Assembly: GCA_030762935.1 (NCBI GenBank)
Contig: CM060883.1
Span: forward strand, 30,498,501 to 30,562,500
From: Hymenopus coronatus
Lineage: Eukaryota > Arthropoda > Insecta > Mantodea > Hymenopodidae
Length of the DNA stretch: 64,000 bases
Reading direction: 5' to 3'
Positions 32,041-42,800 of this stretch are shown piece by piece (positions within the stretch are counted from its first letter, which is position 1; every line of letters begins with the position of its first letter). The translations under genes were made by a program, and so were the position numbers. Below the pieces are notes generated by a model. It searched no databases, was not told where the DNA came from, and worked only from the letters and a program-made list of their open reading frames with translations.

Positions 32041-33120
32041 ATTACCAGCAGTTATAGAACATGCTTGCAAAGAGAGGTACAGGCCTTGAGTTTGTTGGAC
32101 CCAAACCCTTCTGCAGTGTCTTCCAGAAGTGTCAAGTACGAGATAACACAGTTTACAGCAAGGGCTCATCTTGGGATGTGGAATAAATAACTACTACCAT
32201 GATTTTATTCATGGACTGGATAATAAACTAAGTGAATTTCTTTTGAAGCTAACTAGGCGTTGTTAGCTATCTTATTGGCTGAAACAGGCTGAAAAGTCAT
32301 TTCTAAATAATGCGACTTACATAAGATATTATATGTAAAATGTGGGAAGAATTATGACATCTCCCAGCATATTCCATGTGAATGCAAAATTTTCGTTGTG
32401 CAAAGATCTGTGTTCCAGGTAAAAATTGTACTCATAATATAATAATAACTTAATAATATATCTTTATTTTATTTATATTAAGATCTTATCAAGAAAGATT
32501 TATTTGATATTCTTCGTATAAATTAGGCTTCTTTGTGAAGCCTGAGGACATAAAAAGTACTGACTTCAAGGGTATGGTCTATTTTATATAAACCATCAGC
32601 TCACATGAGGAGGCACAAAGAATTCCAAAAGCCTATTCTTTATTCAGTAAGCTGAAAGTTATGTTTCCTCTGCATTCAGCATTGAGATACATCTCCTGCA
32701 TACTATTAGTTTAGTTTACATGAACTCTCCACATGCACTTAGGAACAACAATACTGTTGGTATTGCTTCCTTGTTTAGAAAAACAGAATTTCAGCCTGCT
32801 GTTTTTGTTATTAAACAACTACTATTGCACATTTAAACAACTGTAATAAGGATTATAAGCCACCAGTACAACATACTTTAAAATCCTAGTGTTGTTTAAA
32901 AAGGTTTGAAAAGTTTATTGTTATTTTTTCTAACTTAAAAGTTTATACTAGGTTCTCTTTACAGTATGTAATATTGTTGAATCAAATATGATAGTTCTTT
33001 TCTTGTATGTTAACTTACTGTAAATTAAGTTATCATACATATGTATAAAACTATAACCCTAACATAATTTTGTAAAATAGTGCTAAATAAATGGAGATTC
33101 AATGAAAAAATGCAATACCT
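32041..33120. other. Unique AT-rich sequence
   Basis: No coding, SINE or HX sequence was recognised between the PLE tail and the BEL/Pao 3' LTR. Confidence 0.4.
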
Positions 33121-33298
33121 TGTTGCATTAAGAGACGAAACTCACAGGATTTAGTATTAACAGTAAAACATTTATTTTATATGTACATTATATTTCACAA
33201 AAAAAATACTTAACAGCAGCCATCAATCAACAAAAACAAAACACTACTTTACAAACAAAAGTAGGATGCACTTCACATAAAGAATTCTTTTCATAGCA
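33121..33298 (-). repeat. 3' LTR of the BEL/Pao element
   Basis: Bounded on the plus strand by TGTTGCATTAAGAG and TTCATAGCA, so TG...CA on the element strand. A purine tract, AAAGGTGGGAGGA, lies immediately inside it, suiting a polypurine tract for plus-strand priming. Its first ~100 bp match 39321-39420 (ACTCACAG(G/A)ATTTA, AAAACATTTATT, TATTTCACAAAA). Confidence 0.6.
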
Positions 33299-33471
33299 TC
33301 CTCCCACCTTTAAAATATGAAGCATATTTGAAACCAAACATAAAGTCACAAAATTCACAAATTGAGTTGAGTGGGCAATTTGACTTTTCTTCCACATCTA
33401 GTTGTAACCACTCACTCAACAACTCTATCACTTCTGTGAGGTTCATTATGTCTTTGCTCCATGACCTCTTC

Positions 33472-33777
33472 TTAATTCTGATATTCCTTTACAGGTATAA
33501 TTTCTAATGGATACAAATTTTTCACAGGCTGATCCAACTCACCACAAGCAGTCTTCACTCTAGCCACACATACAATGTTGTCTTTACCTGGATATACAGC
33601 TACCACCCTACCTAGGGGCCAGTCCATTCTTTTTGTGTTATCTCTTCCAATAATGACTACCTCTCCCACCTTCAACTCTCTGTGCAAGTTATGTTTACCC
33701 TTCACAAGCTTAAACTGTACAAAGTATTCCACTCTAAAGCATTTCATAGCTCCTTTCGGAGATGCTGTTGATGACAA
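33472..33777 (-). pseudogene. BEL/Pao integrase C-terminal domain
   Basis: Encodes FRVEYFVQFKLVKG, then LKVGEVVIIGRDNTKRMDWP, LGRVVAVYPGKDNIVCVARV and a stop after KEYQN. This is the C-terminal domain that follows the integrase core in Pao elements (pattern GD.V.i.d...R..WplGrv...ypG.Dg.vR.v.vkt..g...rPv..l.pLe). It is the last part of the polyprotein on this strand. The frame is open here but disconnected from the upstream parts by stops and insertions. Confidence 0.75.
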
Positions 33778-33989
33778 AACCTTTTCCCATGGTTTATGAG
33801 ATCAATGTGATTAACGTCAGGTACTCCATTAAGGCTAACTTGAAGATACATGACAGGTGTCAACACTACCAGATCTTCCTGATCTTCAGAAACATAAGTC
33901 AATGGTCAAGAATGGATCTTCACTTCAGCATCCAATACCACTGTCAACTATTCTTCATTATTTAAAGAAGAATGACCTAACACACTTCA

Positions 33990-34560
33990 TAATAACCTTT
34001 TCAGCATTTGCACAATTTGCTCCCAAAAGTCTCCCCAACAAGGAGCAGAAGGGTGGTTGAATTTCCAAACAATTCTCAAGGTCGAAGTCTCCTCACAAAG
34101 TTTCGTCCAATCCAATGAAGATTTTACCACTATCATGCAGATTATTCTGGGTCTGCACCTATGAGCTATGAATTTTCTAAATACCAGTAAAAATCCTGCA
34201 ATAGGCAGAGTCAGAACTATTTCAGTGTACATCTCTGAAAACTACACTTGTGAGAATACAATCCAGGATTTCTCACCTCTGCATAGATGTAAGAGTCCAG
34301 CCAGATCTACACCAGCCACTTCAAATACAGTGCATTCTCTGAGTGACCGAATGCCCCACGGCTGCACTGTAACGGGTGAGGGCCAGCTGGCGCAAAACAG
34401 TCCGGTCGCTCAGGGAATGGACTGTACTAAAACATCTTAAACTCAATCTTCTAGTATAGGTGCACATGTAGTGGCAATGTATTTAGCTTGGTATCTTCTG
34501 CACCGGGGACACCTTGATATTACTCTTCTTATGGTTCTTCTTCCATTAATGACCCAGAAT
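33990..34560 (-). pseudogene. BEL/Pao integrase zinc-binding and core region, broken
   Basis: Reading toward lower positions, the minus strand gives FWVINGRRTIRRVISRCPRC (HHCC-type zinc finger end), then FEVAGVDLAGLLHLCRGEKS (start of the integrase core with its first aspartate). Next come FRKFIAHRCRPRIICMIVV and FNHPSAPCWGDFWEQIVQML (the final PSAPHWGG..E catalytic region). Stops and frameshifts separate these pieces. A 97-bp MITE interrupts the sequence just before FEVAGVD. Confidence 0.7.
34328..34424. mobile_element. 97-bp Tc1/mariner-type MITE inside the integrase
   Basis: Ends in inverted repeats CAGTGCATTCTCTGAGTGAC and CAGTCCATTCCCTGAGCGAC (19 of 22 positions alike over the full arms). 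It is flanked on both sides by TA, the Tc1/mariner target dinucleotide. It is much more GC-rich than the element around it. Removing one TA and the insert restores a continuous Pao-like reading (DVLVFEVAGVDLAG). Confidence 0.65.
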
Positions 34561-34692
34561 TGTTCACATAGAGTAGAGAGCAGAGTTTGCACTCCTGCAT
34601 GTGAAATTCAAAGTGTTTTCCCATCATGTGAAGTAATTTTTTATTAGAAGGGAGTAAGAGTTGGAGTTAGGAAGTCATCTTCATCTGTTCAT

Positions 34693-36170
34693 CTATGATA
34701 CTAGTTTTAGTTTTAACCCTAAGTAAACCATTTCCGCCTTTAAACACTTTAAGGGATTTGAAGAAGAATTATCTTTCTCCTTGAACAATCTTCCACGAGG
34801 TCCTTTCAGCCTTCTTGTAGTTCTTTGGGATGTAGTATCCTTTGATCCTTTGCTCGAACATTGTGAATAAACTGCAAAATCCATCATGTCATACTGACTG
34901 ACAACTCTAAAATACTTAGAAAAATATTGAAGATACTATTCCTTTCCTTTCCTCTTCACTGATTTAACCTTTATTGGGCACATCATCATCAACAGGCCAC
35001 TCAGAAGTATACATTCTTAGCCACTGCAGTCCTTCCCACCATTTTGATGACAGGAGTTTAGAAGGAGAACATCCCCTTGAGGGTAGCTCAGCTGGTTTAT
35101 TTACACCAGGAACATGTCTCCAGCAATCTGGGTCAGACAATAGCCTAATTTCCTTCAATCGATTTGTGACGAAAGTCCCCCAGACTTCCGACCTCTTAAT
35201 TCAGCATAGTGTAGATGTAGAGTCTGCACAATAAAAGGAGGGTATATCCTTAGCTCCTAACTTTTCCTTTACTGAGTAAGCTAGGCATGCTCCAATTGAA
35301 CAAGCTAAGTGCTCTAGTCCTGGTATAGCTATTTTCTTCAGTGGAGCCACTCAAGATTTTGCCTGAAGAAGTGTAATGTAAGTGTTCTGACCATCTTGTA
35401 TATGAAGAAATGTCACCATTGCATATGCTAAACAACTCGCATCACAAAATTTGTGAAGGTTCCAACATTTTTGGGTATCACAAAGTACCATCAGGAATTT
35501 TTATCATGGACAACATTTCAATTTCTTGCAACCATTTCTCAAATTTTGATTTCATGTCATCGTCCATCTCCTCATCCCAGCTTTCTTGTAACAACAACTG
35601 AGGCACTAAAGAAACAGGACTGGAGAAACCTATGGGGTCAAAGATTTTATGTACAGCTGTTAGCACATTTCTCCTTGTGATCATTCCATTAATGTTCACA
35701 CCAATTTTCTCTCAAGAAAGGATGTGCTCTGATGTTCCAGTAGAATCCCTGTGGTCTCCTCTGTGAAGGACAAATCCTTTTCACCAGTATTTAAGCTTGT
35801 ACTGTTACAAAGATTAAACTGAACCTGTGCTAACAATGCAGTTGATTCTACAATAAAGAAGTGCAATTTTTCCTCAGTATTCACAGATGTGATACAGCTG
35901 TCAACACAAAGGAAGTTTCTCAATAGTCATGCTGTTTTTTTATATTCACTGCAGTTTTTCAGTGAAGGTCTAATACTACTGCAAGCAAAAATATTGAGTC
36001 CAAATATGACACACCAATGGTAAAACATTTTCATTGTACTCCTTTCCTACACCATAAGAATCGCAAAGAATTAGGATCATATTCTTGGACTGATATCCGT
36101 AAGAGGGCTGATGTAATATCTGAAATAATTCCTACCTTATTTTTTCGAAACATCAGCAAAAGTACTGGGA
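34693..36170 (-). pseudogene. BEL/Pao reverse transcriptase (C-terminal part) and RNase H
   Basis: The minus strand, in several frames, gives FRKNKVGIISDITSALLRIS (first RT aspartate motif region) and SLRFLWCRKG, then TSVNTEEKLHFFIVESTALL after the position of the FYVDD-type motif. Next come NVLTAVHKIFDPIGFSSPVS and ESWDEEMDDDMKSKFEKW (connection domain). VAPLKKIAIPGLEHLA marks RNase H, and CWRHVPGVNKPAELPSRGCS with WWEGLQWL is the linker before integrase. The order and spacing are those of Pao polyproteins. Many stops show it is dead. Confidence 0.75.
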
Positions 36171-36181
36171 TCTTCAGTAGT

Positions 36182-36866
36182 GTGAGTGAATTTGAATGAA
36201 TGAATTTATTTCACTTCCAATATACATAATGTAATCACTATACAGCTTATCTCTATTACATTTACATACACTACTTCTTCCTTTTGGTAAAACAACCTGC
36301 AAACATTTGAGTTGCCTCTGGTACAAATATAAGTAAACACCATGGTTATTAATATATCATACACCAGATTCACTATCTACCTAATTGTTAACTCCCTTAT
36401 ATGTAAATAAACCAATTTTCCTGATAAGCATCCTTCTAATTTATGAATTTAGGATTTTAAAATTCCTCTTTTATATTTCTCTTTTATATTTCTAATAATT
36501 CACCCAACTTTCTAATCTCTAGATTCCCTACTTCTCATTTTAATTATTTCTCTTATTAAATGCAACCATCTAACTGGTAATTATTGGTCCCTCCATAATT
36601 TTGTCTCTTCACAATCTAAAATAAAATCTAGGTCATTTTCCATTCCCCAAAATAATGGGCATTTCTGTGGATCCATCATTCCTTTCATTCCCCTTAATTT
36701 CATTGCTCCAGTTCTATACCATACCCACCCCTCCGTCTCCAATTTATTATACATGTCAATATACTTTTCTCTTCCCCAATCTTTTTTAAGTTGGCTATAT
36801 AATACCAAGGATCTCTTATCCCTAATACTGCTAAAAATATCTTGTATACTGATATCTTCTATTCTC
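36182..36866 (-). mobile_element. 5'-truncated LINE nested in the BEL/Pao RT
   Basis: A 685-bp insert flanked by an 11-bp direct repeat, TCTTCAGTAGT, at 36171-36181 and 36867-36877. On the minus strand it encodes IDMYNKLETEGWVWYRTGAM, then CPLFWGMENDLDFILDCEET and KLWRDQ. This is the C-terminal C..C...H...C zinc knuckle of the same LINE family seen at 45.0 and 48.9 kb, with the second cysteine lost. The 3' end has a TTCATTCATTCA-type simple tail. 5' truncation, 3' tail and duplication are the marks of target-primed insertion. Confidence 0.8.
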
Positions 36867-36877
36867 TCTTCAGTAGT

Positions 36878-37573
36878 AAATTGGAACCCTTTTTCAAGCA
36901 ATCATTCAATGAAGGAGAGTCTTTCAACTTGCAGGATCCATCAAAAACTGGTCTCCCTTTGGTGGTTGACTTTACTTGAAGATTCCTCAATATGGTAGGT
37001 AATAACAAAATTCTCCTATTTTGTCATCTGGAACCTCCTGAATAACACCTCCATCTATACATTCCTTGAAAACATATTCATATGCAAGATGCTTTCCTTC
37101 TTTGATCAGTTTGTTCATGGTGGAAATCAATCTCTTCTGTGCCATTTCTTTATTTTGTTGTAGAAATTGTCTACTCTCCAACCATTGTAAAGCAACTTCA
37201 TATCTTCCATCATCATTCACCTTCACTGTATTTTGGAAGTAATGGCAGGCAACTTCTTCCAATTCTTCTCTTGACCTGCCTTCCATTGGGTATGATATCC
37301 CTATAGCTTCCAGTCCCAGAGGTCAGTTATAGAAGCAGTCTGAATAAACAACAAAATTGTTTCACAAGCCAGGCTGCAACTTTCTTTATCTTTCAAAGTT
37401 CCAGTCACTGTCCAACTAAGTGTGGTTTTCACTGCCACCAATCCACATTTTAATGTAAACATTTTAATTGACTTAAGAATCCTGGCAGCATCAGTACCAA
37501 ATGGAAGTTCCATATTGGTTGGCTCTGCTCCCATATCTGTGAGCCATATCTTCCTTTCCTTGATTTCTTCCAT
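36878..37573 (-). pseudogene. BEL/Pao region between protease and RT, and RT start
   Basis: Gives ELPFGTDAARILKSI and CGLVAVKTTLSWTVTGTL, the conserved stretch after the protease. It continues with DGRYEVALQWLESRQFLQQN, KRLISTMNKLIKEG, GVIQEVPDDK and YYLP, then RPVFDGSCKLKDSPSLNDCL, the RT N-terminal motifs. The reading ends KKGSNLL at the LINE insertion and resumes beyond it. Confidence 0.75.
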
Positions 37574-37591
37574 CCATGGAGCAAACTTCAG

Positions 37592-37840
37592 TCATGGAAT
37601 CTCCCCGCAGATTACTTTTTGATTAATCATCTGTAATATTGTGCTATATGCCCCATTACAGCTACTTATAAACACTTCATAAAACTGGTAGTTTTGTTCA
37701 CCAGTTTCAGTGCTTCCAAACAGTTTGTGAATCATTGTCTCAATTTTTTGTGGTGAATATCTCATTTCATTGGCTAGTCTCTGTGACACATAAGATCTTA
37801 GTGATCCAATGTCTATCAGCACTCTATCTTCACTTTACCC
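37592..37840 (-). pseudogene. BEL/Pao retropepsin-like protease
   Basis: LIDIGSLRSYVSQRLANEM matches the Pao aspartyl protease start (family pattern D[ST]GS..S[YF]i). The residue after the catalytic aspartate is changed to Ile, so the active-site triad D-S/T-G is damaged. Confidence 0.7.
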
Positions 37841-37976
37841 TTATGTATCAGCTTGTTTGTAGTGCTTCCTTTGTTGTACTTTGGTTAGTCATGGATATAT
37901 TATTTAATTTTCTCCTTCCTCTTGCATTTTCCTTCATTCATTGTGTTTGCAGTTCGGGACACATAATAACAACATT

Positions 37977-38342
37977 TCAAAGAGTATATATTTGACAACA
38001 GAGATGTATCTTACAATGGTTTGCCCTATGTTCTAACCTTAAATATGCAAAGCAACATTTATTTTTGACTAGAATAGCACCCCTTTCTTTCAAGCTCATC
38101 TGCTGAGCTGCTTGACAATCCTGACTCTCATGTGGCTTACATTCAAATATACATTTACACCTCAGCCTTTTAGATTTGGCAGAAGACAAAGAATTTGCAG
38201 TAGGTAGATGTGCATTTTCAGAATCTTTCCTTTTGACTGAATCTTTGGGTTTTTTATCTGACAAACCAAGCCCTACTTGAGCAAATGCTATTCTTTCTTC
38301 TCCTTCCACTTCATTTTTAGGTAACTAAGAAAAGCTTCAAGT
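37977..38342 (-). pseudogene. BEL/Pao gag C-terminal part with zinc knuckle
   Basis: Gives EGEERIAFAQVGLGLSDKK and then CIFECKPHESQDC...KERGAILVKNKCCFAYLRLE with HRANHCKIH. This is the gag CX2C-type knuckle that precedes the protease in Pao elements (C..CL...H....C), with one cysteine changed. Confidence 0.65.
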
Positions 38343-38353
38343 TTATCCATCTA

Positions 38354-38415
38354 CCGCCTGCAGTGCCATAAGTAGTTAAAGCGGGCATTAAACACTACAA
38401 AAAAAAAAAAAGAAA
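38354..38415 (+). mobile_element. 5'-truncated SINE C tail nested in the BEL/Pao gag
   Basis: CCGCCTGCAGTGCCATAAGT, then TAGTTAAAGCGGGC, ATTAAAC and poly(A) match the 3' end of SINE C at 23.3 kb. An 11-bp direct repeat, TTATCCATCTA, flanks it at 38343-38353 and 38416-38426. Confidence 0.8.
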
Positions 38416-38426
38416 TTATCCATCTA

Positions 38427-39280
38427 TCCATCAGCTGAATCAATCTTCATGGATGTCTGATTCTTGATCCAGATCCTTAAACCTCCTCTAGTTAACATAT
38501 TCTACAAATTGGAATAACATAGATGCATACTTGTCTCTTGTCACCCTATAGACTCGAGAGCTCTTATCTGACATTCTAATTTATCATACAAAACTGTTAT
38601 TCCTGGCTTTTTCTTTAGGGATATATTCTTTATGACTAATCCAAATGAGCTCTGTAACATAATATTTGGTTTAGAAATCATCCCATCCACATATATGCTT
38701 CATACTTTCTATTGCCTTTGGATAACTGCAGTAGCTAGGAAACTATTAACTATTTCTCTGGCTTTACTACTGGAGTTAGTACATTGGATAAGATACTAAC
38801 ATTTATCTTCCAATTCTATATTGCTGTCTTCATTAATGCATTTAAACATGCTTCAAAATCCCAAACTAATTGTTTAACATTGCCTCCAAACTTGTCCAGT
38901 TCTAAACTAGGTAGTTTTAAGTTCTTCTTAGCAGTTGCTAGTGAAACAATGAATTGAGGAACCTTTCCTTGACTCGCATTTGTACTATAGGTAGCATTTG
39001 TCATCTTTAATCTTAATTCATTCAAATTCCCAATATATTCATGCATGTAGGTTTCATCATCCTTTTCTATCAATGCATCAAGCATTTTCTCGTCAAGATG
39101 GAGAATATCCATACTTAATCTTTCCAATTTTAGTTGCATCTTCTGTGCAGCTTCCAATTCAACAACTTCTCCACTTAAAATCTCTTTCAATTTGCTGTAT
39201 GTTTTCGTGAACATTGCCTGAATTGGCTTAGACTGTTTTCCTAATCTTTCCATTTTGCATGTTTGGTCCATTACTTGCAT
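38427..39280 (-). pseudogene. BEL/Pao gag N-terminal part
   Basis: From an ATG at 39280 the frame is open for 154 codons. It has a coiled-coil-like opening (KPIQAMFTKTYSKLKEILSG), then DETYMHEYIGNLNELRLKM and KKNLKLPSLELDKFGGNVKQ. The last is the conserved KLPkleLpkFdGd...W..F stretch of Pao gag. Downstream of 38816 the reading is broken by stops. Confidence 0.75.
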
Positions 39281-39320
39281 AATGATAATTGTTTCTTTAT
39301 CTTGTCAGGAACCCCACTTT

Positions 39321-39420
39321 GTTACATTAAGGGAGTAAACTCACAGAATTTATTATTAACTAAAACATTTATTCAATACACACATTACATTTCACAAAAA
39401 AAAAAACAAAAAAACATAAC
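39321..39420 (-). repeat. 5' LTR remnant of the BEL/Pao element
   Basis: Begins TGTTACATTAAGGGAGTAAA, parallel to the 3' LTR, and is recognisable for about 100 bp. Just inside, the minus strand reads TGGGGTTCCTGAC, placed where a primer-binding site would be. The outer part is too diverged to place. Confidence 0.5.
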
Positions 39421-39623
39421 ATAATCATTACATTACTGCCCTAACTAAAAGTGCAACTGATCTGCTCTCGTCACAGATAAAATATTGTAAGAAATACTAT
39501 ACTTAATATAAATTGGTGTTTTACAATTTCACTCAAACTCGAGATTGCTTCCATGGTGCATGTTAAGACAATAGGAATACAAGACATCGATCACATTTTT
39601 ATAATGTATCTTAACAGTTTTCC

Positions 39624-39658
<35 letters not shown>

Positions 39659-40594
39659 TATCATTATCATCATCACCACCACCACCACCACCACCAACAC
39701 CACCACCAGATTTACCAGGTGTAAGTGCAAAATGTCCCATATTTGAAACAGTGGAAAGAGACTGTAATTGATTTTACCAAATGGTTTATCCAGAATTACT
39801 TTTTGTGGACAAAATAGAATTGCAATTTTACTTTCTCTATCACTTATCTATTGTGTACAATATACTTAACTCAAAGATTTGGTCTCGAGATTTAAATCCA
39901 GTTTTTTTGTGATTGCTTTGAATTTGTTATGTATACTCAGATATAAAACAGATAGCACACACTTTTAATGAGTTATGTCAAACCCATTGTAAGTTATTAA
40001 TTTAGTCTAACTAATCACATTTTGATATGGTAGTATTAAATTTTCCCTGGACTCCATGATTTATTATGCCTTCCAAATTTTTAATTTATTCTTCATATTT
40101 TCACGTACAAAAATCATTCTTAATTTCTTAATTTTAATAAGTTTAAGAGAAAGAATCTGTTGTTTACACATTCTTATAATTTTTAATTATTACAATTTTA
40201 GTTATGAAAAATTGTCAATTCCAGCTGAACTAGCTAGTGCACAACAATTTTTAAATCTGTTATTTCTGATAATGTCCAGAAAATAAGTTATAAACTGTGA
40301 TCCAAGGAGTATTTTGAAAGATTGAAATAATGTTCAATGCAGTGCTTTACTTAAATGATATCACCTTATCATGTACATTAATGTACTGAAAAATTTAGAT
40401 CAATAGAAGTAAATATTTCACAAATGATTACTTCCATAAAAAATGTAATTACATTTTTTGTTCTAACAAATCGGTTGACTGGTATGTATTTAAAGACGCC
40501 TTAGAACCAAGTTCAAATAGGCTCTGATATCTATTTTCTTAAGATAAAGGTTTACAATAACTAGCCAGGAAGAAAGAAAGAAAACAAAACAAGT
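39421..40594. other. Spacer with (ATC)n microsatellite and an HX scrap
   Basis: A TCA/TCATCA tract at 39625-39680 runs into CACCAC. A degraded HX hairpin end (TTTTACTTTCTCTATCACTT, GATTTAAATCC) lies at about 39826-39905. The rest is AT-rich without recognised content. Confidence 0.5.
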
Positions 40595-40738
40595 TTTTTT
40601 TTAACTATGCTGTACATAGACATACATACACGCACACACATACCTTTTTCTAAAATCGCTTTATGGGACTCCTGGAACCTCAAAACATATATTTCTGATG
40701 AAATCTCGGAATCAAATTTTTGGGTGGAATTCAAAAGT
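40595..40738 (+). mobile_element. HX repeat, fragment near the (AC)n zone
   Basis: AACTATGCTGTACATAGACA, an interrupted AC run, TATTTCTGATGAAATCTCGG and TTTTTGGGTGGAATTCAA in HX order. A poly(G) run occurs at 40871-40882. Confidence 0.5.
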
Positions 40739-41528
40739 AAATAAATAAATAAACAGATAGATAAATAAATAAAAATGAATTTAAAACTTAATTTTACATT
40801 ATACTAGATACTGTAATATAATTTTGAATGCTTTAGCTGGGTCATGATTCATGAATATGAGTATGATGGGCGGGGGGGGGGGGACAATGCTGCTCTACCG
40901 TCGAAGCTCTATGCATGTCCACTTACAATCAATGTAGAAGCCTGCGTTCATAATGAGCTGCAACAGACTCTAGACCATGATGGTTGAAAGCTCCTCCAAA
41001 AATCTGATGTGTTCCATACACATGACTTCCTCTACATCTCTCTAACAAATTTGTTAGAAAGCTTATTCTTCTATCTACTTCATGCTAATCGAGATAAACA
41101 TTTGCAGAACTGTTCTTATTATTTGCTTCCTTGCAAGTAGAGGGGAAATAAGGGAATTCATTAGGCTAAAGCGATAGTCAAATTTTTTAAAAACTGGTTG
41201 CTATGATAGAAATTCTTTTCTTTGTATAGCCAGGAGTAGACAAACTCTCAAATGAGAAAAGTTTAAGCACTTATTTTCAAACTGAAACCAATAACATGGA
41301 AAATCTTGGAAATGGTCAAAACACGTATATCACATAAATTGTGTCTTTTTACGACATCTACATTTTTGGTATAGTAAGTTTTGTCTATCTCTTAGGGTTT
41401 ACCAGTTATGCAAGTCATCCAGATTGACCAATAGTGACGATTTATAGAAAAATTCAATTTGATTCTTCATGTAAATGTCTTTAATATACTGCATTAGAGC
41501 CATCTTTGAGAAAATCAACATTTTTGAA

Positions 41529-42360
41529 ATTGCATGTGAGGCTACTGATGATTTCTCCATTTGGTTGTTTCTTAAGTGTGCCAGAAGTTCCTTCAACCTG
41601 GTTCCTATGTTTCTTCTGGTTTGTCCTATGTATATTTTATCACAGTTTTTACAGTTGATTCTGTAAATTCCTGATTTCTTGGATGCAGGTGTTTTGCCCA
41701 ACCTGTTCTTTAGAAGGTTGTTTATGCTATATTTGTTTTGTGGGGCTAAGAAGATGTTGTGTTCCTTGAAGATCTTTTTAAATTTCTTGAAGGCCTGAGG
41801 GTGAAATGTGAATTTTTTGGAAATATTCTGGCTTTTATCTGCCATGAGGGTAGTTGTAGCTGCTATTTTTCTCTTTCTCTCTATTGTTTTTAGTTTTTTC
41901 AGGACAAGTGTTTTATTAAAACCATTGTTCTCAGCAGTTCTTATTCTTTGGTTAACCTCTTTTTCATATTCTATCTTCTCCATAGGGACGTTAAGTAATC
42001 TATTTAGCAAACTGTGGATGATTGCATGTTTGTGGCTAGTTGGGTAGAAGCTGTTAGATTTTATGTGGTTGTCTGTATGCGTGTCCTTCCTGAAGATTCC
42101 AAATTCCAGTTTTTTATAGTTTCTGATAATTTTGAGGTCCAAAAATTGAAGGGTGTTGTCTTTCTCGGTTTCCATGGTAAATTTTATCTCTGGGATTTGT
42201 AAATTTAGTAGCAGCAGTGCATCTTCTATTAGTTTAGCATTTACTATGGCAAATACATCATCAACATACCTGAACCAAGTTTTGAAAATGTGAGGGAATC
42301 CATTGGTGATTTTTGTTTCGAAAAAGCTCATGAATAAAAATGCCATCTATTCCTATTATG
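41529..42360 (-). mobile_element. PLE left arm: RT 3' part and GIY-YIG endonuclease, inverted
   Basis: From about 42346 the minus strand is open through KTWFRYVDDVFAIVNAKL (RT catalytic YVDD), DNTLQFLDLKII, then FTFHPQAFKKFKKIFKEHNI, and GIYRINCKNCDKIYIGQTRR. The GIY and YIG motifs of the PLE endonuclease are both intact. The frame runs on to NNQMEKSSVASHA and is then cut at the HX boundary. The RT upstream half is absent from this arm. It is about 95% like the right arm at the protein level by eye, hence recent. Confidence 0.8.
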
Positions 42361-42800
42361 TATGGGCTGCCCAAAATCCACAAGCCAAGAAACAAAATGA
42401 GATTAATAGTAAACAACATCAATGCACCTACCTATAACCTAGCCCTATGGCTAAACAAAAAATTACTCAGTCTCCCTAAATTTGAAACCCGAAGCATAAA
42501 TAATTCCATAGAACTAATCAACAACATAAAAGACCTAGAATTATCTCCTAATGATAGACTTGTCTCCTTCGACGTCAGCTCCTTATTCCCAAGCATCCTT
42601 ATTGCCACCCTATTGCAATACTGCCAACAATAGTTTCAATCCATAAACTTAATGAAAGAAGAAATCGAAGAATATTCCAAACTCATCCACATCTGCATTG
42701 AACAATCCTTCTTCATCTTCAATGGCAAATATTATAAACAGAAATCAGGCCTCACAATGGGAAGTCCCCTGTCACCATTCCTGGCATTTTTATTCATGAG
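42361..42800 (+). mobile_element. PLE spacer: N-terminal half of the reverse transcriptase
   Basis: Encodes MYGLPKIHKPRNKMRLIVNN, then RLVSFDVSSLFPSI (first catalytic aspartate, FDV), an in-frame TAG at 42631-42633, and SGLTMGSPLSPFLAFLFM. These are successive RT motifs of Penelope-like elements. It lies between two inverted arms and is continuous in sense with the right arm. Confidence 0.8.

Noticed and set aside
33575..38000. Many plus-strand open frames of 60-86 codons
   Set aside because: They overlap recognisable BEL/Pao protein on the minus strand in shadow frames.
41475..42202. Hydrophobic plus-strand frames opposite the PLE left arm, and their mirror images at 42959-43278 and 43496-43774
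   Set aside because: Antisense shadows of the RT and endonuclease reading, repeated because the arms are inverted copies.
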